From: Actinoplanes auranticolor
GTDB lineage: Bacteria > Actinomycetota > Actinomycetes > Mycobacteriales > Micromonosporaceae
Assembly (NCBI RefSeq): GCF_018332655.1
Contig: NZ_BOQL01000018.1
Span: 372,001 to 436,000 of the forward strand
Direction: 5' to 3'
Length of the DNA: 64,000 bases
The notes below the pieces were generated by a model. The model searched no databases and was not told the origin of the DNA. It worked only from the letters and a program-made list of their open reading frames with translations. Positions 52,472 to 61,952 of this stretch are shown one piece after another; within the stretch, counting starts at the first letter, position 1, and each line of letters starts with the position of its first letter. The translations under genes and the position numbers were made by a program.

Positions 52472-54076
52472 TCAGCTGCAGGTGGTGCCGTTGAGGGTGA
52501 AGCCGGTGGGGGCGGCGGCGTTGCCGGTGTGGCTGGCCTGGTAGCCGATGGTGGCCGAGGCCCCCGGCGCCAGGGTGCCGTTGTAGCCGGCGTTGGTCGC
52601 GGTCACCCGGCCGGTGGCCGGGGAGAAGCTCGCGCTCCAGCCGGAGACGATGCTCTGCCCGGTGGCCAGGGTGAAGGCCAGGTTCCAGCCGTTGATGGCG
52701 GCGGTGCCGGTGTTGGTGATCGCGATGCTGGTGGTCAGGCCGGTGTTCCACGCGTTGACCGCGCTGGTGACCCGGCAGCCGCCGGTGCCGCCCGGGCTGG
52801 TGGTCGGCGGGGTGGCGGACGGCGTGGTGGGCGGTGCGGTGGTGGGCGGGGTGGTCGGCGGCGGGGTGGGCTGGCTGCCGCCGACGGCGCTCATGATGGC
52901 GTCGATGATGCCCTGCTGGGTCACCGTGGTGGAGCTGCGGTCGAACAGGCCGAAGCCGTGCTGGCCGTTCCAGCCGTTGTCCCAGTAGGCGGTGGCTGCG
53001 CCGTACTTCTTGGCGGTCGCCACCACAGCGCGGGCGTAGTCGGCGCGGTAGCGGTTGTTCGTAGAGTCGTACGTCGTCTTGTCGATTGAGCCGTACTCCC
53101 CGACGAAGACCGGATATCCGCGCGTGACGAACTTGTCGTACGTCTTCTTCAACTGCCCGTCGAGGAAGTCTTCCTGTCCCCAGACCGACTTCTTCGCGGG
53201 GTTCGTCGCGCCCGCGCCCCACTGCGTGATGGTGCCGTCTTCCTGTCCCGCGAAGTCCCACGGGTCGTAGTAGTGCACCGAGATCATGATCCGCTGCTCG
53301 CCGGCCGGGATGGACGACGACCGGTTCTGGTCGGTCGGGAGCACGAAGCCGCTGCCCACGGTGTGGTCGATGTTGGTGTTCCAGCCGGGCACCAGCAGCC
53401 ACCGGGAGGCGTTGGTCCCGCCGGTACGGCGCACGGTGTCCACGAAGATCTGGTTGTAGGCGTTGATGTTCGAGTAGCACGGCTGGGTCGGGTTGCCGTA
53501 CTGGCCGTCGAAGTTCTCGTTCATGGACTCGAAGATCAGGTGGTCGTTGTAGCTCTGGAACCTGGTCGCCACCTGCTGCCAGACCTTCTGGTACTTGTCC
53601 CTGACCGTTGCCTGGTCGGCCACATCGCAGATCAGCCAGGACCCGGTGACGCTCTTGAACCCGTCGCCGTGCATGTTGATCAGCACGTACAGGCCCCGGC
53701 GGTGGGCGTAGTCGACGACCTCCTGGATGCGGTTCAGCCAGGCGGCGTTGACCGTGTAACCGGGGCCGGCCCCGATGTGTCCCAGGTAGGAGACCGGGAC
53801 CCGGATCGTCTTGAATCCCGACGCCCGTACCCGGTCGATGAGGGCCTGCGTGACGACCGGGTTGCCCCACGCCGTCTCGCTGGGGATGCCGTTGGTGTTG
53901 GCCTCGAGCGTGTTGCCCAGGTTCCAGCCGGCGCCCATGTCGGCGACCAGCTGGGAAGCGTTCAGCTGGGCCACGACGTCGGCCGAGGCCGGCCTCGTCA
54001 CGCCGTACACCGTGCCGGCGAAGGCCAGCGTGGCGGCCAGGAATGCGAGCCCGGCCTTCCTTGCTCTCGAACTCAT
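52472..54076 (-). CDS. secreted endoglucanase, GH5 catalytic domain + CBM2
   Basis: A 534-residue exported cellulase. Signal peptide MSSRARKAGLAFLAATLAFA to about PASA. The GH5 domain has MGAGWNLGNTLEA, GFKTIRVPVSY, acid/base Glu in FESMNENFDG, ISVHYYDPWDF, nucleophile Glu in VFVGEYGS, and YWDNGWNGQHGFGLFDR. A Pro/Thr linker (PTPPPTTPPTT) joins a CBM2 with terminal cysteines and cellulose-facing Trp residues (VNAWNTG, INGWNL, VSGWSA). It hydrolyses beta-1,4-glucan. A short palindrome near its promoter may be a sugar-responsive operator. Confidence 0.95.
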   Translation of the reverse strand: MSSRARKAGLAFLAATLAFAGTVYGVTRPASADVVAQLNASQLVADMGAGWNLGNTLEANTNGIPSETAWGNPVVTQALIDRVRASGFKTIRVPVSYLGHIGAGPGYTVNAAWLNRIQEVVDYAHRRGLYVLINMHGDGFKSVTGSWLICDVADQATVRDKYQKVWQQVATRFQSYNDHLIFESMNENFDGQYGNPTQPCYSNINAYNQIFVDTVRRTGGTNASRWLLVPGWNTNIDHTVGSGFVLPTDQNRSSSIPAGEQRIMISVHYYDPWDFAGQEDGTITQWGAGATNPAKKSVWGQEDFLDGQLKKTYDKFVTRGYPVFVGEYGSIDKTTYDSTNNRYRADYARAVVATAKKYGAATAYWDNGWNGQHGFGLFDRSSTTVTQQGIIDAIMSAVGGSQPTPPPTTPPTTAPPTTPSATPPTTSPGGTGGCRVTSAVNAWNTGLTTSIAITNTGTAAINGWNLAFTLATGQSIVSGWSASFSPATGRVTATNAGYNGTLAPGASATIGYQASHTGNAAAPTGFTLNGTTCS

Positions 54077-54139
54077 GGCTGTCCCTCTCCTACCGCCTCC
54101 AGCACTGATCCCGGCGAGAGTGCGGCAATGGCGCTCTAG

Positions 54140-54147
54140 AAGCGCTT
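54140..54147 (-). promoter_or_regulatory. AAGCGCTT palindrome upstream of the cellulase
   Basis: AAGCGCTT lies 64-71 bp before the GH5 start. A central GCGC flanked by A/T is the core of LacI-type operators for cellulose and cello-oligosaccharide genes in actinomycetes (CebR-like sites). The match is short, so this is only a candidate. Confidence 0.35.
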
Positions 54148-54228
54148 GAAGTGCGCCTTCTTTGTTGGCACACCAGCCAAAATACAGCAGACATCAATGA
54201 CCGTCCATCAACTGCACAGTTCGACGGC

Positions 54229-55182
54229 TTATTCGCCGTCGCGGTAGGCCAGGGCGGCCAGCACCCGGCGGTTGTCCTCGGCCGAGACGACCAGGCCGAG
54301 CTTGCGGAACACGTTGTTGATGTGCTTGTCGACGGCCTTCTCGGTGATGAAGAGGCGAGCGGCGATGGCCGCGTTCGTGCGGCCCTCGGCGACCAGGGCC
54401 AGCACCTCCCGCTCCCGTCGGGTGAGGATGCCCAGCCGGGCCGGATCGACCGATCGGCCGGCGGCAGGGTCCGGCGGGGGCGCGATGAGCGGCCGCAGCG
54501 CCCTGGTCAGCGCGTCGGTCGCGGCGGCGCCGAGGAGCACACGGGACAGCCTCATCGACACTTCCACCAGAGGCGGGGTCAGCCACCACCACAGGGCCAG
54601 GCCGGCCAGACCGGCCACTACCCAGGCCGGGCGGTACGGCAGCGGCAGGCCGAAGCAGGCGCTGGACCCGACGAACAGAGCGGCCACCACCACGGGCGGG
54701 CAGACGCCGAGCGTGCCGTTGACCGCGAGCCAGACCACGTCGTGCCCCGTCATGGGCTGGCGGACCAGCACCAGTGCCCGCCGCCACCCGGCCACTTCGG
54801 ACCGGGGCGGATACGGGCTGGGCAGGCGGTCATCGGGTCGCCGCGTCAGCAGTAACCGCCGCAGGCCCGCGACGGCGAAGGGCGTCGCGCCGAAGCCGAC
54901 ACGTTCGCCGTCGTCGAGAGTGCTTCCGGCGAGCCACCGGGAGGCCTGGGCGAAGTCACGGATGAGCCGGACCGCACCGGCCACCACCGGTGCGCCGATC
55001 GGCGGGACCACCAGCAGGGCCAGCCCGGCCAGCAACAGGGCCAGCAGTCCGAGACCGCCGATCGCCAGGCCCACCATGACGAAGGCCCAGCCGAGCAGCC
55101 GCTGCCTTCTGGCCACCGAGACGACGGCCACCCTGATCGCCCGGAACCGGCGAGCTGGTTCCCCGACGCCTGGGCCCACCAT
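54229..55182 (-). CDS. membrane-bound LuxR-type regulator
   Basis: A 317-residue protein: about four membrane segments in the first 230 residues (GWAFVMVGLAIGGLGLLALL and others) and a C-terminal LuxR HTH (LTRREREVLALVAEGRTN, FITEKAVDKHINNVFRKLG). No receiver domain, so the membrane part is the likely sensor. ATG 55182 lies 6 bp after a minus-strand CAGAAT (-10 type), fitting a leaderless transcript. It is divergent from the membrane-anchored hydrolase, which is the probable target. Confidence 0.8.
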   Translation of the reverse strand: MVGPGVGEPARRFRAIRVAVVSVARRQRLLGWAFVMVGLAIGGLGLLALLLAGLALLVVPPIGAPVVAGAVRLIRDFAQASRWLAGSTLDDGERVGFGATPFAVAGLRRLLLTRRPDDRLPSPYPPRSEVAGWRRALVLVRQPMTGHDVVWLAVNGTLGVCPPVVVAALFVGSSACFGLPLPYRPAWVVAGLAGLALWWWLTPPLVEVSMRLSRVLLGAAATDALTRALRPLIAPPPDPAAGRSVDPARLGILTRREREVLALVAEGRTNAAIAARLFITEKAVDKHINNVFRKLGLVVSAEDNRRVLAALAYRDGE

Positions 55183-55297
55183 GCGAAGATTCTGGCACAT
55201 TCGACGCATCCACCGGGGTGGGGGAAACCCCACCATCGGGCCGCAGTGGGGTTGGCACCCGCGACGATCGGCCCTCCGCGTGGCCAGGCTGGCCGCT

Positions 55298-56686
55298 GTG
55301 CATACGTTGATGAAACACCTCCTGGCGCTGACCGTCGTCGTGTCCGCAGCGGCGAGCGGACCGCCTGCGCCCGCGGTCGCGAGTCCCGTCGACGGCCTGG
55401 TCACGACCGAGGTCTCCTTCACCGGAGGCGGCGGCGTCACCCTGCACGGGTCGGTGGTCGCCCCGGCAGCCCGGAGCGGGCCCCTACCCGCGATGGTCCT
55501 CGTGCACGGCGGAGGGGCCGGTCCCCGAGCCTGGCTCCGCCAGGAGGCCGAGACCTTCGCTCGGGCCGGGATGGTGACGCTCATCTACGACAAGCGGACC
55601 GACGGCTACTCCCTCGTGGAGCGTTCGTACGGCCGGCTCGCCGAGGATGCCCTGGCCGCGCACGAGGTCCTGCGGGTGCAGGCCGGAGTGGATCCGGCCC
55701 GCGTGGGGCTGTGGGGCGTCAGCGAAGGCGGCTGGGTCGCGCCGCTGGCTGCCAACCGGTCCGACCGGGTCGCGTTCGTCGTGACCGTCGGGGCGAGCGG
55801 GGTCACGCCGGCCCGGCAGGAGGCCTGGGCCAAGGCCAACCGGCTCCGCGCGGCGGGCGTGGGCGGTTCGATGCTGCGGGCCTACCCGGGCACTGCGGTC
55901 GCGCTCCTGACCGGCGCCGGAATGTTTCCCGAGGCGAAGTACGACCCGATTCCGCCGCTGACCCGGCTCCACCAGCCCATCCTGGCCATCTGGGGCGCCC
56001 ACGACGAGGTGAGCCCACCCGCCGAGAGCATGGCGATCTTCGAGCAGGCCCTCAGCCGAGCCCGGAATGCCAGGGTTGCCCTGCGGGTCCTGCCCGACGG
56101 CGACCACGCGGGCTATCTCGCTACCGACGGCGGCTTCGCGGTCCGGAACTGGATCACCGCCGGAGGTCGATTCGCGACCGGCTACGTCGAGCTGATCCAG
56201 TCCTGGGTACGCGGCCTGACCGAGCCGGCGAGTGTCGACCGCGACGCCCGCCCGGAGCAGCCGACGATCAGTACGGCCCTGCCCTCCCCGTGGTACGCGC
56301 ATCTCGGCATCTTCCCGCTGCTGTTCGTCGGCTTCACGGCGTATCTCCTGCTGGGGATCGGCCGCCGCCGCCGGGTCGTCAGGCCGGCTCGCTGGTTGGC
56401 CGTCGGGGGCGCGGTCGTGGTGTCCGGGCTGTTCGCCTACCTCGCCGCCCTGCTGATGTCCTCCGAGCAGGCGGTCGGCCCCGTTGTCCTCGGTCGTCCG
56501 GTCGTCTGGCTGCTGCTGCAGGTGACGGCCGTGTTCGCTGTCGGAGCGGGGATCGCCACGGCGGTGGCCTGGCGGCGGGTCCGGGCCGAGCTCAGGGGTC
56601 CGGCCCGGCTTCGGCTGGGTTTGCTGGGCGGCACCGCGGCGGCATTCGTGCCGTGGGCCCTGGCCTGGGGACTGCTGCTGCCCTGA
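55298..56686 (+). CDS. exported alpha/beta hydrolase with C-terminal membrane domain
   Basis: About 462 residues from GTG 55298 (an ATG four codons later is an alternative). A signal peptide (MKHLLALTVVVSAAASG) is followed by a peptidase/esterase-like hydrolase: MVLVHGGGAG, nucleophile in WGVSEGGWV, acid IWGAHDEVSPP, His GDHAGY. After residue 330 come four hydrophobic segments ending WALAWGLLLP. The fusion of a secreted hydrolase to a four-pass membrane tail is unusual. It is divergent from the membrane LuxR regulator; substrate unknown. Confidence 0.82.
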   Translation: MHTLMKHLLALTVVVSAAASGPPAPAVASPVDGLVTTEVSFTGGGGVTLHGSVVAPAARSGPLPAMVLVHGGGAGPRAWLRQEAETFARAGMVTLIYDKRTDGYSLVERSYGRLAEDALAAHEVLRVQAGVDPARVGLWGVSEGGWVAPLAANRSDRVAFVVTVGASGVTPARQEAWAKANRLRAAGVGGSMLRAYPGTAVALLTGAGMFPEAKYDPIPPLTRLHQPILAIWGAHDEVSPPAESMAIFEQALSRARNARVALRVLPDGDHAGYLATDGGFAVRNWITAGGRFATGYVELIQSWVRGLTEPASVDRDARPEQPTISTALPSPWYAHLGIFPLLFVGFTAYLLLGIGRRRRVVRPARWLAVGGAVVVSGLFAYLAALLMSSEQAVGPVVLGRPVVWLLLQVTAVFAVGAGIATAVAWRRVRAELRGPARLRLGLLGGTAAAFVPWALAWGLLLP

Positions 56687-56940
56687 CCCTCGCTTTCGGC
56701 AGTCGGCGAAATGGCTAGCGAGTAGGGAGAAAGGGACATAGCGGCGCCCTGGCCAGGGACGTTGTTGTCCGGAGAGCGACGTATCGAACACATGCGAATA
56801 TCCCCATGCATGCTTCTATCTTTCCGCCGGGCATTGTCCACAGGTGGGCCCTCTGCGATATTCCAATCTGGACCGCTGCCAGCGACGGTAGTCAATCAGG
56901 ACTCCGTGCTGCGGTGCTGCCATCTTGTGCGGAGGACCCC

Positions 56941-59751
56941 GTGAAACGCCGACCTCGTCAACTCTCCATAGGCCTGGCCGTTCTTGCCCTGCTGGCGACC
57001 ACCGGTGCCGCCGGAATCCACTTCGCCGGTGCCGAGGTACCGGTTCCCGTGGCCGCCGGCGGCGAGATGCCCGGCGCGCTCGGCGCCCACAACCAGAAGC
57101 TGCTGCAGTCCGTGCCGGGCAACGACGGCATGGCGCCGGACGGTCCCGGCGTCGCCGGGCAGCAGGAGTTCCTGGAGCGGGCCTACCCGGCCGCCACCAT
57201 CTCCGTCGAGCAGATGGACAGGTCGAAGGCGGCGTACGCGGCCGCCGAGAAGCGCGCGGTCAGCAGCCTGCGCGGCGCCGCCGCCCGGAAGTGGACCAAC
57301 GTCGGCCCGAGCGAGGCGCTGTACCCGTTCACCGAGTTCCGCAACTCGTTCAACTACGTGCCGAACGAGTACGTGGCCGGCGGCCGGGTCACCTCCATCG
57401 ACATCGCCCCGGACTGCAACAACCTGCTCTGCCGGGCCTATGTCACCCCCGCCGGTGGCGGCGTCTGGGCCACCCTGAACGTGCTGGCCGCCGAGCCGAA
57501 GTGGTTCTACCTGGGCGGGCCGCTGGGGATCAACGCCGCCGGCTCGGTCCGCATCGACCGCAACGACCGCACCGGGCTGACCGTCTACGCCGGCACCGGC
57601 GAGGCGAACATCTGCGCCTCCGGCTGCGTCGCCGGCGTCGGCCTGTACAAGTCCACCAACGGCGGCGTGACCTGGAAGGGCCCGCTGGGCAAGGACGCCC
57701 TGGACGGCAAGGGCATCGGCGAGATCACCATCAAGCCGGGCGATCCCAAGACGCTGTACGTGGCCACCACCACCGCCCTGCGCGGCATGTCGAGCTCCTG
57801 CTGCACCGGCGTGACCCGGCCGGTGCCGGACGCCGCCAAGTGGGGCCTCTACAAGTCCACCGACGGCGGGACGAGCTGGAAGTTCATCCACAACGGCTCG
57901 ACCTCCCCGGCCCAGTGCACGGGCAGCGCCGCGGAGTTCGCCAACACCGAGACCTGCTCGCCGCGCGGTGTGCGCTACGTCAAGCTGGACCCGCGCAATC
58001 CCGACGTCGTCTACGCCTCCTCCTACGCCCGCGGCGTCTGGCGCTCCCCCGACGCCGGCGCGACCTGGACCCAGATCAAGCCCTCGCTGAACGCGGCCGT
58101 GATCCAGACCCGCGCGGCGATCGACGTGGCCGCGCTGCCCGGCGGCAAGACCCGGATGTACGTGCACGAGGGCAACACCGGCACCCCGTACTCGCGGCTG
58201 TTCCGCAGCGACGACGTGGCCACCGGCACCCCGGCCTTCGCCGACCTGACCAGCTCGAACCCGGCCGACCCGGGTTACGCCACCTACAACCAGTGCACCG
58301 GGCAGTGCTGGTACGACCTGTTCGTGCACACCCCGGCCGGGCACCCGGACATCGTCTACACCGGCGGCTCCTACGTCTACGGCGAGACCATCGCCCACAA
58401 GCGGGCGGTCGTGCTGTCCACCGACGCCGGCGTCAGCGGCACCGACATGACCTTCGACGGCACCGACGAGCTGCACCCCAACGGCCTGCACCCCGACCAG
58501 CACGCACTGGTCACCCACCCGCGTAACCCGTACCAGTTCTTCGAGGCCAACGACGGCGGCGTGATGCGCTCCAGCGGCACCTTCGTCAACCGGTCGAGCT
58601 GGTGCGACAACCCCGACCGGGAGCTGGCCACCGCCGCCGAGCTGGACCGCTGCCGGCAGATGCTGTCGAGGATCCCGGCCAAGCTGACCGGCATCAACAA
58701 GGGCATGACCACGCTGCAGTTCATCAGCCTGTCGACCAGCCCGCACGACCCCAAGCTGCTGCAGGGCGGCACCCAGGACAACGGCACGTGGGAGAACAAG
58801 GGCCAGCGCAAGCGCTGGGTCAACACGATGATCGGTGACGGCGGTGCGTCCGGCTTCGACGTGGGCCGGCCCGAGTTCCGGTTCCACACCTTCTTCGACG
58901 CCTCACCCGAGGTGAACTTCAACAACGGCGACATCGGCAGCTGGATCACCATCTCCGACCCGATCTTCGGTCAGCCCGGCACGCTGTTCTACGCCCCCGT
59001 CATCAACGACCCCAAGGTCAGCGGCACGATGTTCGCCGGTACCGCGCGCACCGTGTACCGCACCAAGACCTTCGGTCTCGGTGACCGGAGCATCGCCGAG
59101 GCCAACGAGATCTGTAACAGCTGGACCGGCACCTTCGACGAGGTGTGCGGCGACTGGGAGCCGCTGGGCACCACCCAGCTGACCGCCGCGACCCTCGGCG
59201 ACCGGGCCGGTGGCGCCGTCTCGGTGGTCCAGCGGGTGGCTTCGGACTCCTCGACCGCGTACGCCGCGACCAGCACCGGCCGGGTGTTCGTGAGCCGCAA
59301 CGTCGACGCCGAGCCGGCCTCGGCGGTCACCTGGACCCGGATCGACACCGCCACCACCCCGAACCGGTTCGTCACCAGCATCCACATCGACCCGGCCGAC
59401 CCGGCCCGGGCCTGGATCTCCTACAGCGGGTTCTCCTCGAACACCCCGGCCACGCCCGGGCACGCGTTCGAGGTGCGGGTGCCGGCCACCGGTGCCGCGA
59501 CCTGGACCGACCGGTCGTACAACTTCGGTGACCAGCCGATCACGGACCTGGTCCGCGACGACAACACCGGCGACCTGTACGCCTCCACCGACTTCGGCGT
59601 CCTGCGGCTGGCCAGGAACGGTACGACCTGGGCCAAGGCGGCCACCGGCATGCCGAACGTCGAGGTCGCCGGACTGACCGTGGTACCGGGTGAGCGGGTG
59701 CTGTACGCGGCCTCGCACGGCCTCGGCGCCTGGCAGCTGCCGCTCCGGTAG
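56941..59751 (+). CDS. secreted sialidase/BNR-repeat propeller protein
   Basis: A 936-residue exported protein. GTG 56941 follows GGAGG and gives a clean signal peptide (KRRPRQLSIGLAVLALLATT). The mature part has Asp-box (BNR) repeats, S-x-D/N-x-G-x-T/S-W: STNGGVTWKG, STDGGTSWKF, SPDAGATWTQ, typical of sortilin/VPS10-like and sialidase or xyloglucanase propellers. Several GDG/DNG loops (GGTQDNGTW, GDGGASGFD) resemble exported glycoside hydrolases. The exact activity is not readable. The 56687-56940 gap holds no gene; a promoter is expected there but I cannot place it. Confidence 0.8.
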   Translation: MKRRPRQLSIGLAVLALLATTGAAGIHFAGAEVPVPVAAGGEMPGALGAHNQKLLQSVPGNDGMAPDGPGVAGQQEFLERAYPAATISVEQMDRSKAAYAAAEKRAVSSLRGAAARKWTNVGPSEALYPFTEFRNSFNYVPNEYVAGGRVTSIDIAPDCNNLLCRAYVTPAGGGVWATLNVLAAEPKWFYLGGPLGINAAGSVRIDRNDRTGLTVYAGTGEANICASGCVAGVGLYKSTNGGVTWKGPLGKDALDGKGIGEITIKPGDPKTLYVATTTALRGMSSSCCTGVTRPVPDAAKWGLYKSTDGGTSWKFIHNGSTSPAQCTGSAAEFANTETCSPRGVRYVKLDPRNPDVVYASSYARGVWRSPDAGATWTQIKPSLNAAVIQTRAAIDVAALPGGKTRMYVHEGNTGTPYSRLFRSDDVATGTPAFADLTSSNPADPGYATYNQCTGQCWYDLFVHTPAGHPDIVYTGGSYVYGETIAHKRAVVLSTDAGVSGTDMTFDGTDELHPNGLHPDQHALVTHPRNPYQFFEANDGGVMRSSGTFVNRSSWCDNPDRELATAAELDRCRQMLSRIPAKLTGINKGMTTLQFISLSTSPHDPKLLQGGTQDNGTWENKGQRKRWVNTMIGDGGASGFDVGRPEFRFHTFFDASPEVNFNNGDIGSWITISDPIFGQPGTLFYAPVINDPKVSGTMFAGTARTVYRTKTFGLGDRSIAEANEICNSWTGTFDEVCGDWEPLGTTQLTAATLGDRAGGAVSVVQRVASDSSTAYAATSTGRVFVSRNVDAEPASAVTWTRIDTATTPNRFVTSIHIDPADPARAWISYSGFSSNTPATPGHAFEVRVPATGAATWTDRSYNFGDQPITDLVRDDNTGDLYASTDFGVLRLARNGTTWAKAATGMPNVEVAGLTVVPGERVLYAASHGLGAWQLPLR

Positions 59752-59771
59752 CCGGCCATCGCAGACAACCT

Positions 59772-59801
59772 GGTGAGGGGCCGCAAGCGCGGCCCCTCAC
59801 C
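59772..59801 (+). terminator. strong hairpin overlapping the next start codon
   Basis: Perfect 13-bp stem GGTGAGGGGCCGC / GCGGCCCCTCACC with loop AAGC. It lies 20 bp after the BNR-protein stop, as a terminator would, but the start codon GTG 59773 of the permease is inside the left arm. No T-run follows. It could be a terminator, or a structure that limits permease translation. Confidence 0.8.
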
Positions 59802-60627
59802 GCTGCCCGGGGCAGCCGGCCGGGCCTGGCGCACCCTGGGCGCGGTCTTCGTCGTCCTGGTCTTCGTCCCGCCGCTGCTGCTGCTGGTCTCCGGATCGTT
59901 CACCCAGCCCGGGCTGCCGCCGTCACCGACACCGCAGCTGGTGCCCGATCCGGTGTCCACCGCCGGTTACCAGCAGGCCCTCGCGCTCGGCGGCCTGCGG
60001 CGCGCCTCGCTCAACTCGATCCTGGTGGCGGCCGTCGCGGTGCCGCTGAGCGTGCTGGTCGCGGCCCTGGCGGGCTTCGCCCTGGCCCGGCTGGCTCCCC
60101 GCGTCACCGCCACCGTCGTGGCCGCCTCGCTGGTCGCGCTGATGGTGCCGGCCACCGCCCTGCTCGTGCCCCGCTTCGCGATCTTCCGGCTGCTCGGGCT
60201 CACGGACACCCTGGTGCCGCTGATCGCCCCGGCTCTGCTCGGCACCTCGCCGCTCTACGTGCTGGTGTACTACCTGGCCTTCCGGGCGCTGCCGGGCGAG
60301 CTCTACGACGCCTGCCTGATCGAGGACCTCTCGCCGGTGCGGATCTGGTGGCGGGTCGCGCTGCCGCTGGTCCGCCCGGTGACCGCCGGGCTCACCGCGC
60401 TGACGTTCGTGCTGACCTGGTCGAACTTCCTCGATCCCCTGGTCTACGTCTACGACCGCGACCTGTTCACCCTGCCGCTGGCGCTGCGCTCGCTGTCGGT
60501 GCTGGACCCGACCAACTTCCCGGTCTTCCTGGCCGGGGCGGTGCTGGCCACGGCACCGGCGCTGGTCGTCTTCGTACTGGCTCAGCGGCGCTTCCTGCGT
60601 CATGACGATCCGACCGAACGGACCTGA
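59773..60627 (+). CDS. sugar ABC permease (MalG type)
   Basis: A 284-residue membrane protein with six segments and the EAA loop (ELYDACLIEDLSPVRIWWRV). MalG-type permeases normally start just before the first span; GTG 59773 gives a 21-residue lead before TLGAVFVVLVFVPPLLLLVS. No other in-frame start lies before that span. There is no ribosome-binding site, and the start lies in a hairpin. It ends in a TGATG overlap with the binding-protein gene. Confidence 0.85.
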   Translation: MRGRKRGPSPLPGAAGRAWRTLGAVFVVLVFVPPLLLLVSGSFTQPGLPPSPTPQLVPDPVSTAGYQQALALGGLRRASLNSILVAAVAVPLSVLVAALAGFALARLAPRVTATVVAASLVALMVPATALLVPRFAIFRLLGLTDTLVPLIAPALLGTSPLYVLVYYLAFRALPGELYDACLIEDLSPVRIWWRVALPLVRPVTAGLTALTFVLTWSNFLDPLVYVYDRDLFTLPLALRSLSVLDPTNFPVFLAGAVLATAPALVVFVLAQRRFLRHDDPTERT

Positions 60628-61952
60628 TGATGAGACTCAAGGCCCTGCTGGCGCTGCTGCTGTGCACCATGCTGGCCGCTACGGGCTGTGGCTCCGGCTC
60701 CACGTCGCCGGGCGGCGCGCCGGTGCGGTTGCTGGTCTTCGGCGCCCCCGAGGAGCTGGCCGCGTACCGGACGCTCGTCGATGCGTACTCCAAGGCCCGG
60801 CCCGGCACCGACGTGCAGCTGGTGGAGGCCAGCGACCGCAAGGACCTGCTGGCCCGGCTGGCCACCTCGGTGGCCGGCGGTGCCCCGCCGGACCTGTTCC
60901 TGATGAACTACCGCTTCTACGGCCAGTTCGCCGCCAAGGACGTCGTCGAGCCGCTCGACGACCGGATCGCCGGCTCGTCGGCCATCGACCCGGGCGACTA
61001 CTACCCGGTGGCGATGGACGCCTTCAAGTGGGGCGGCAAGCAGTTGTGCCTGCCCCAGAACGTTTCCAGCCTCGCGGTGTACTACAACCGCACCCTGTTC
61101 CAGAAGTACGGCGTGGCCGAGCCGAAAGCCGGCTGGACGTGGAACGACATGATCACCACGGCGACCGCGATGACCCGGGACCCCGCCGGCCGGGTGATCA
61201 AGGGAACGGAGAGCGAGGGTGCCGCCCTGCGGCCCGCCCTGTACGGCCTCGGCGTCGAGCCGTCGATCATCCGGCTCGCCCCGTTCGTCTGGTCCAACGG
61301 CGGGGAGATCGTCGACGACCCGGCGCGGCCGACCCGGCTCACCCTGGACACCCCGGCCGCCCGCGAGGCCCTGAAGAATCTCGTCGACCTGCGGCTGGCG
61401 TACGGCGTGGTGCCCACCGACGAGGACGTGGAGGCCGAGGACGACGAGTCGCGGTTCGCCAACGGCCGTCTCGCCATGGTGCTGAGCTCGCGCCGGGCCA
61501 CCACCACGTTCCGCACGATCACCGGCTTCGAGTGGGACGTCGCCCCGCTGCCGGTGTACCGCGGGCAGGTCGGCGTGCTGCACTCCGACGCGTACTGCAT
61601 GACCAGGGGATCGAAGAACAAGGACGCCGCCTGGAAGTTCCTCGAGTTCGCCATCGCCGAGGAGGGACAGAAGATCATCGCGGCCACCGGGCGTACCGTG
61701 CCCTCGCACATCGCGGTGTCGACCTCGGCGGCGTTCCTCGGCCCGGCCCAGCCCCCGCGCACCGCCAAGGTCTTCCTCGACGCCATCCCGGCCGTACGGG
61801 CACTGCCCACCGTCTCGACCTGGCCGGAGATCGAGGACGCCACCGGGGGCATCCTGGAGAACGCCCTGTACCGGGGTGACAAACTCGACGACGTGATCCG
61901 TGATCTCGACGAGCAGACCCGGCCGTTGTTCGCCCGCGGCGAGCACGGGTGA
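60627..61952 (+). CDS. sugar ABC substrate-binding lipoprotein
   Basis: A 441-residue family-1 solute-binding protein. Signal ends in lipobox LAATGC. The body has the usual opening VRLLVFGAPEELAAYRTLVD, GAPPDLFLMNYRF, LCLPQNVSSLAVYYNRTLF, and a closing DAIPAVRALPTV. The ligand is an oligosaccharide by family. It is co-transcribed with the two permeases and the ATPase. Confidence 0.92.
   Translation: MMRLKALLALLLCTMLAATGCGSGSTSPGGAPVRLLVFGAPEELAAYRTLVDAYSKARPGTDVQLVEASDRKDLLARLATSVAGGAPPDLFLMNYRFYGQFAAKDVVEPLDDRIAGSSAIDPGDYYPVAMDAFKWGGKQLCLPQNVSSLAVYYNRTLFQKYGVAEPKAGWTWNDMITTATAMTRDPAGRVIKGTESEGAALRPALYGLGVEPSIIRLAPFVWSNGGEIVDDPARPTRLTLDTPAAREALKNLVDLRLAYGVVPTDEDVEAEDDESRFANGRLAMVLSSRRATTTFRTITGFEWDVAPLPVYRGQVGVLHSDAYCMTRGSKNKDAAWKFLEFAIAEEGQKIIAATGRTVPSHIAVSTSAAFLGPAQPPRTAKVFLDAIPAVRALPTVSTWPEIEDATGGILENALYRGDKLDDVIRDLDEQTRPLFARGEHG

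Noticed and set aside
49695..53870. A very long open minus-strand frame (about 1390 codons) opposite the TIR-WD40 and cellulase genes
   Set aside because: Its sequence is low-complexity Gly/Arg/His/Pro, it crosses a strong terminator, and the other strand holds clear domain proteins. It is a GC-skew shadow.
56744..56762. CCCTGGCCAGGG palindrome as terminator after the membrane hydrolase
   Set aside because: It has no loop and only six pairs; a perfect self-complementary site of this size is expected by chance in such GC-rich DNA.
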